From NCBI RefSeq assembly GCF_002813245.1, contig NZ_PHUF01000003.1, positions 434,001 to 498,000 on the forward strand: 64,000 nt of DNA, given 5' to 3'. The translations under genes and the position numbers were made by a program. Source of the DNA: Novosphingobium kunmingense. GTDB lineage: Bacteria > Pseudomonadota > Alphaproteobacteria > Sphingomonadales > Sphingomonadaceae. This document shows positions 62,453-64,000 of the stretch, one piece after another. The notes below the pieces were generated by a model, which ran no database searches, had not been told where the DNA came from, and saw only the letters and a program-made list of their open reading frames with translations. Position 1 is the first letter of the stretch, and each line of letters opens with the position of its first letter.

Positions 62453-63154
62453 ATGAGCGACCTGGTCCACTACGAAAGCCCGTCGCCCAACTGGAACGAA
62501 CGCCTGCTGCCGGTGTCGATGGTAGTGCTCCACTACACCGGTATGGAAAGCGCCGAGGCCGCGCTCGAGCGGATGTGCGATCCCGATGCCCAGGTTTCGG
62601 CGCATTACATGATCGAGGAGGACGGCAGCGTGCACCGCCTGGTGCGCGAGGACCGCCGCGCCTGGCACGCCGGCAAGAGCTTCTGGCGGGGCGAAACCGA
62701 CATCAATTCGGCCAGCGTCGGGATCGAGCTGGTGAACCCGGGCCATGAGTTCGGGTATCGCCCGTTCCCCGACGCACAGATGGAGGCGCTGCTGCCGCTG
62801 CTCGCCGAAATCGTCCAGCGATACGACGTGCCCCGCGCCAACGTGGTCGGCCATTCCGACGTTGCCCCGGCGCGCAAGGACGATCCGGGCGAACTGTTCG
62901 ACTGGGACCTGCTTGCCGCGCACCGCCTGGCGCTGAAGACCCCGCGCGTCACCATGCCCAGCCCGTTCGAGAACGACGGTGCGTTCTTCCTTGCGCTGGA
63001 GCGCTGGGGCTACGACATTTCCGACCAGCAGGCTGCAGCCCGTGCCTTCCAGCGCCGCTTCCGCCCGCACATCCTCGACGGGCAGGTCGACGGGGAGTGT
63101 TCGGCCATGCTGTTCTCTTTGTTGTTGGATCGCGACAGTGGAAAGACTAGATAG
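62453..63154 (+). CDS. AmpD-like N-acetylmuramoyl-L-alanine amidase with peptidoglycan-binding domain, 233 aa
   Basis: Zinc amidase of the Amidase_2 family. Zinc-ligand His occur in 'MVVLHYTGM' and 'VVGHSDVAP'; 'AHYMIEEDGSVHRLV' and 'RKDDPGELFDW' are conserved family segments. A peptidoglycan-binding-like helical domain ends the protein ('AAARAFQRRFRPHILDG'). No signal peptide is seen, so it probably acts in cytoplasmic cell-wall recycling, like AmpD. It is the last gene of the JAMM-chpT-amidase unit and directly precedes rnpB. Confidence 0.92.
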   Translation: MSDLVHYESPSPNWNERLLPVSMVVLHYTGMESAEAALERMCDPDAQVSAHYMIEEDGSVHRLVREDRRAWHAGKSFWRGETDINSASVGIELVNPGHEFGYRPFPDAQMEALLPLLAEIVQRYDVPRANVVGHSDVAPARKDDPGELFDWDLLAAHRLALKTPRVTMPSPFENDGAFFLALERWGYDISDQQAAARAFQRRFRPHILDGQVDGECSAMLFSLLLDRDSGKTR

Positions 63155-63159
63155 GCCGG

Positions 63160-63553
<394 letters not shown>

Positions 63554-63621
63554 TATTAATCTGTGCGTGACGACCAATGGCCGATGGAACCGGGCGGCCG
63601 GGCGTGCTTTCTGGTTGTCCT

Positions 63622-64000
63622 ATGCCGAACGCCGTTATCGCCTCCGACCAGCTCCGCGCCGAAATCAGTCCGCGCGGGGCCGAATTGCAGCGCCTGACGA
63701 CCGCCGACGGCCTCGAACTTCTGTGGGACGGCGATCCGGCGGTATGGAGCGGACGCGCTCCGCTCTTGTTCCCTATCGTCGGCGCGCTTGCGGAAGGCCA
63801 CTTCCGCTATGGCGGGCGCAACTACCCCATGGCCCGGCACGGCTTCGCGCGCGTCAGCACTTTCGCCCTGGTCGACACGCGCGCCGACCTCGCCACCTTT
63901 CGCCTGGTCGATACGCCCGACACCCGCGAGGACTATCCCTTCGAATTCGTTCTCGACGTGACGCACAGCGTCGAAGGGGCGACGCTGACCTGCAAGGCGG
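63622..64000 (+). CDS. Aldose 1-epimerase family protein (partial, C-terminus outside window)
   Basis: The first 126 residues of a galactose-mutarotase-fold protein. 'RAEISPRGAELQRL' opens the beta-sandwich; 'LLWDGDPAVWSGRAPLLFPI' and 'ARHGFARVSTF' are typical of this family, the latter with a catalytic-region His. It interconverts alpha and beta anomers of a sugar, or acts on sugar phosphates; the substrate cannot be read here. The ATG before PNAVIAS was chosen. Confidence 0.87.
   Translation, partial: MPNAVIASDQLRAEISPRGAELQRLTTADGLELLWDGDPAVWSGRAPLLFPIVGALAEGHFRYGGRNYPMARHGFARVSTFALVDTRADLATFRLVDTPDTREDYPFEFVLDVTHSVEGATLTCKA

Overview
The window is high-GC chromosomal DNA from an alphaproteobacterium, most likely a member of the Sphingomonadales (Novosphingobium/Sphingobium-like). 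This is inferred from gene content, not a database match: a ChpT-type histidine phosphotransferase, an NDUFA12 homologue, a UrcA-family protein, a DUF2155 lipoprotein, an Oar-like TonB receptor and a two-gene Ku/LigD repair operon. Most of it is core chromosome: ribosomal proteins, secretion, tRNA synthetase, pyrimidine synthesis, chaperone/protease, heat-shock sigma factor, RNase P RNA and three tRNAs. There are no insertion sequences, integrases, CRISPR arrays or rRNA genes.

Layout. 1-5.9 kb: partial telA, a small hypothetical gene, a fatty-acyl-AMP ligase, then recX-DUF192-NDUFA12-DUF2155 convergent with aat. 6-9.9 kb: tRNA-Trp, a membrane protein, secE-nusG-rplK-rplA. 10-14 kb: a lipoprotein, a CinA-like protein, a flavin monooxygenase and corA. 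14-19.4 kb: DEAD-box helicase, then ku-ligD (non-homologous end joining). 19.7-25.3 kb: urcA, rimO, a DUF1761 protein, the serS-surE-nlpD-like operon and tRNA-Val. 25.3-29.8 kb: DUF3297, CHAP amidase, der, and DUF418-bfd-bfr. 29.8-33.8 kb: a divergent SPOR/ParA/RHH/TPR-SPOR cluster. 33.8-40.2 kb: pyrB with a degenerate dihydroorotase, a membrane glycosyltransferase-like protein, sppA, a tiny proline-rich gene and tRNA-Leu. 40.2-50.5 kb: tig, then an RTX protein, an outer-membrane protein and an Ala-rich exported protein lying between tig and clpP-clpX; then a racemase and an NTF2-like protein. 50.5-57.3 kb: CDF transporter, Oar-like TonB receptor, mtgA, an HxlR regulator with its divergent SDR. 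57.3-64 kb: a PhoX-like RTX protein, rpoH, rluD, a JAMM protease-chpT-amidase operon, rnpB and a partial aldose-1-epimerase-like gene.

How the genes work together. Envelope and division functions recur: two SPOR proteins, an NlpD-like LytM factor, a CHAP amidase, an AmpD-like amidase, MtgA and ChpT, which feeds the CtrA cell-cycle pathway. Two CtrA-like half-site pairs (TTAA-N7-TTAG and TTAG-N7-TTAA) lie upstream of the ParA operon and between the CHAP amidase and der. The best candidate for an undescribed system is the SPOR-Sel1 / ParA / ribbon-helix-helix / TPR-SPOR cluster at 29.8-33.8 kb: a cytoplasmic ParA with a DNA-binding partner, flanked by two exported proteins that should bind septal peptidoglycan. 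The second is the RTX/outer-membrane/coiled-coil set between tig and clpP, with a second RTX protein 12 kb away and no type I secretion genes in view.
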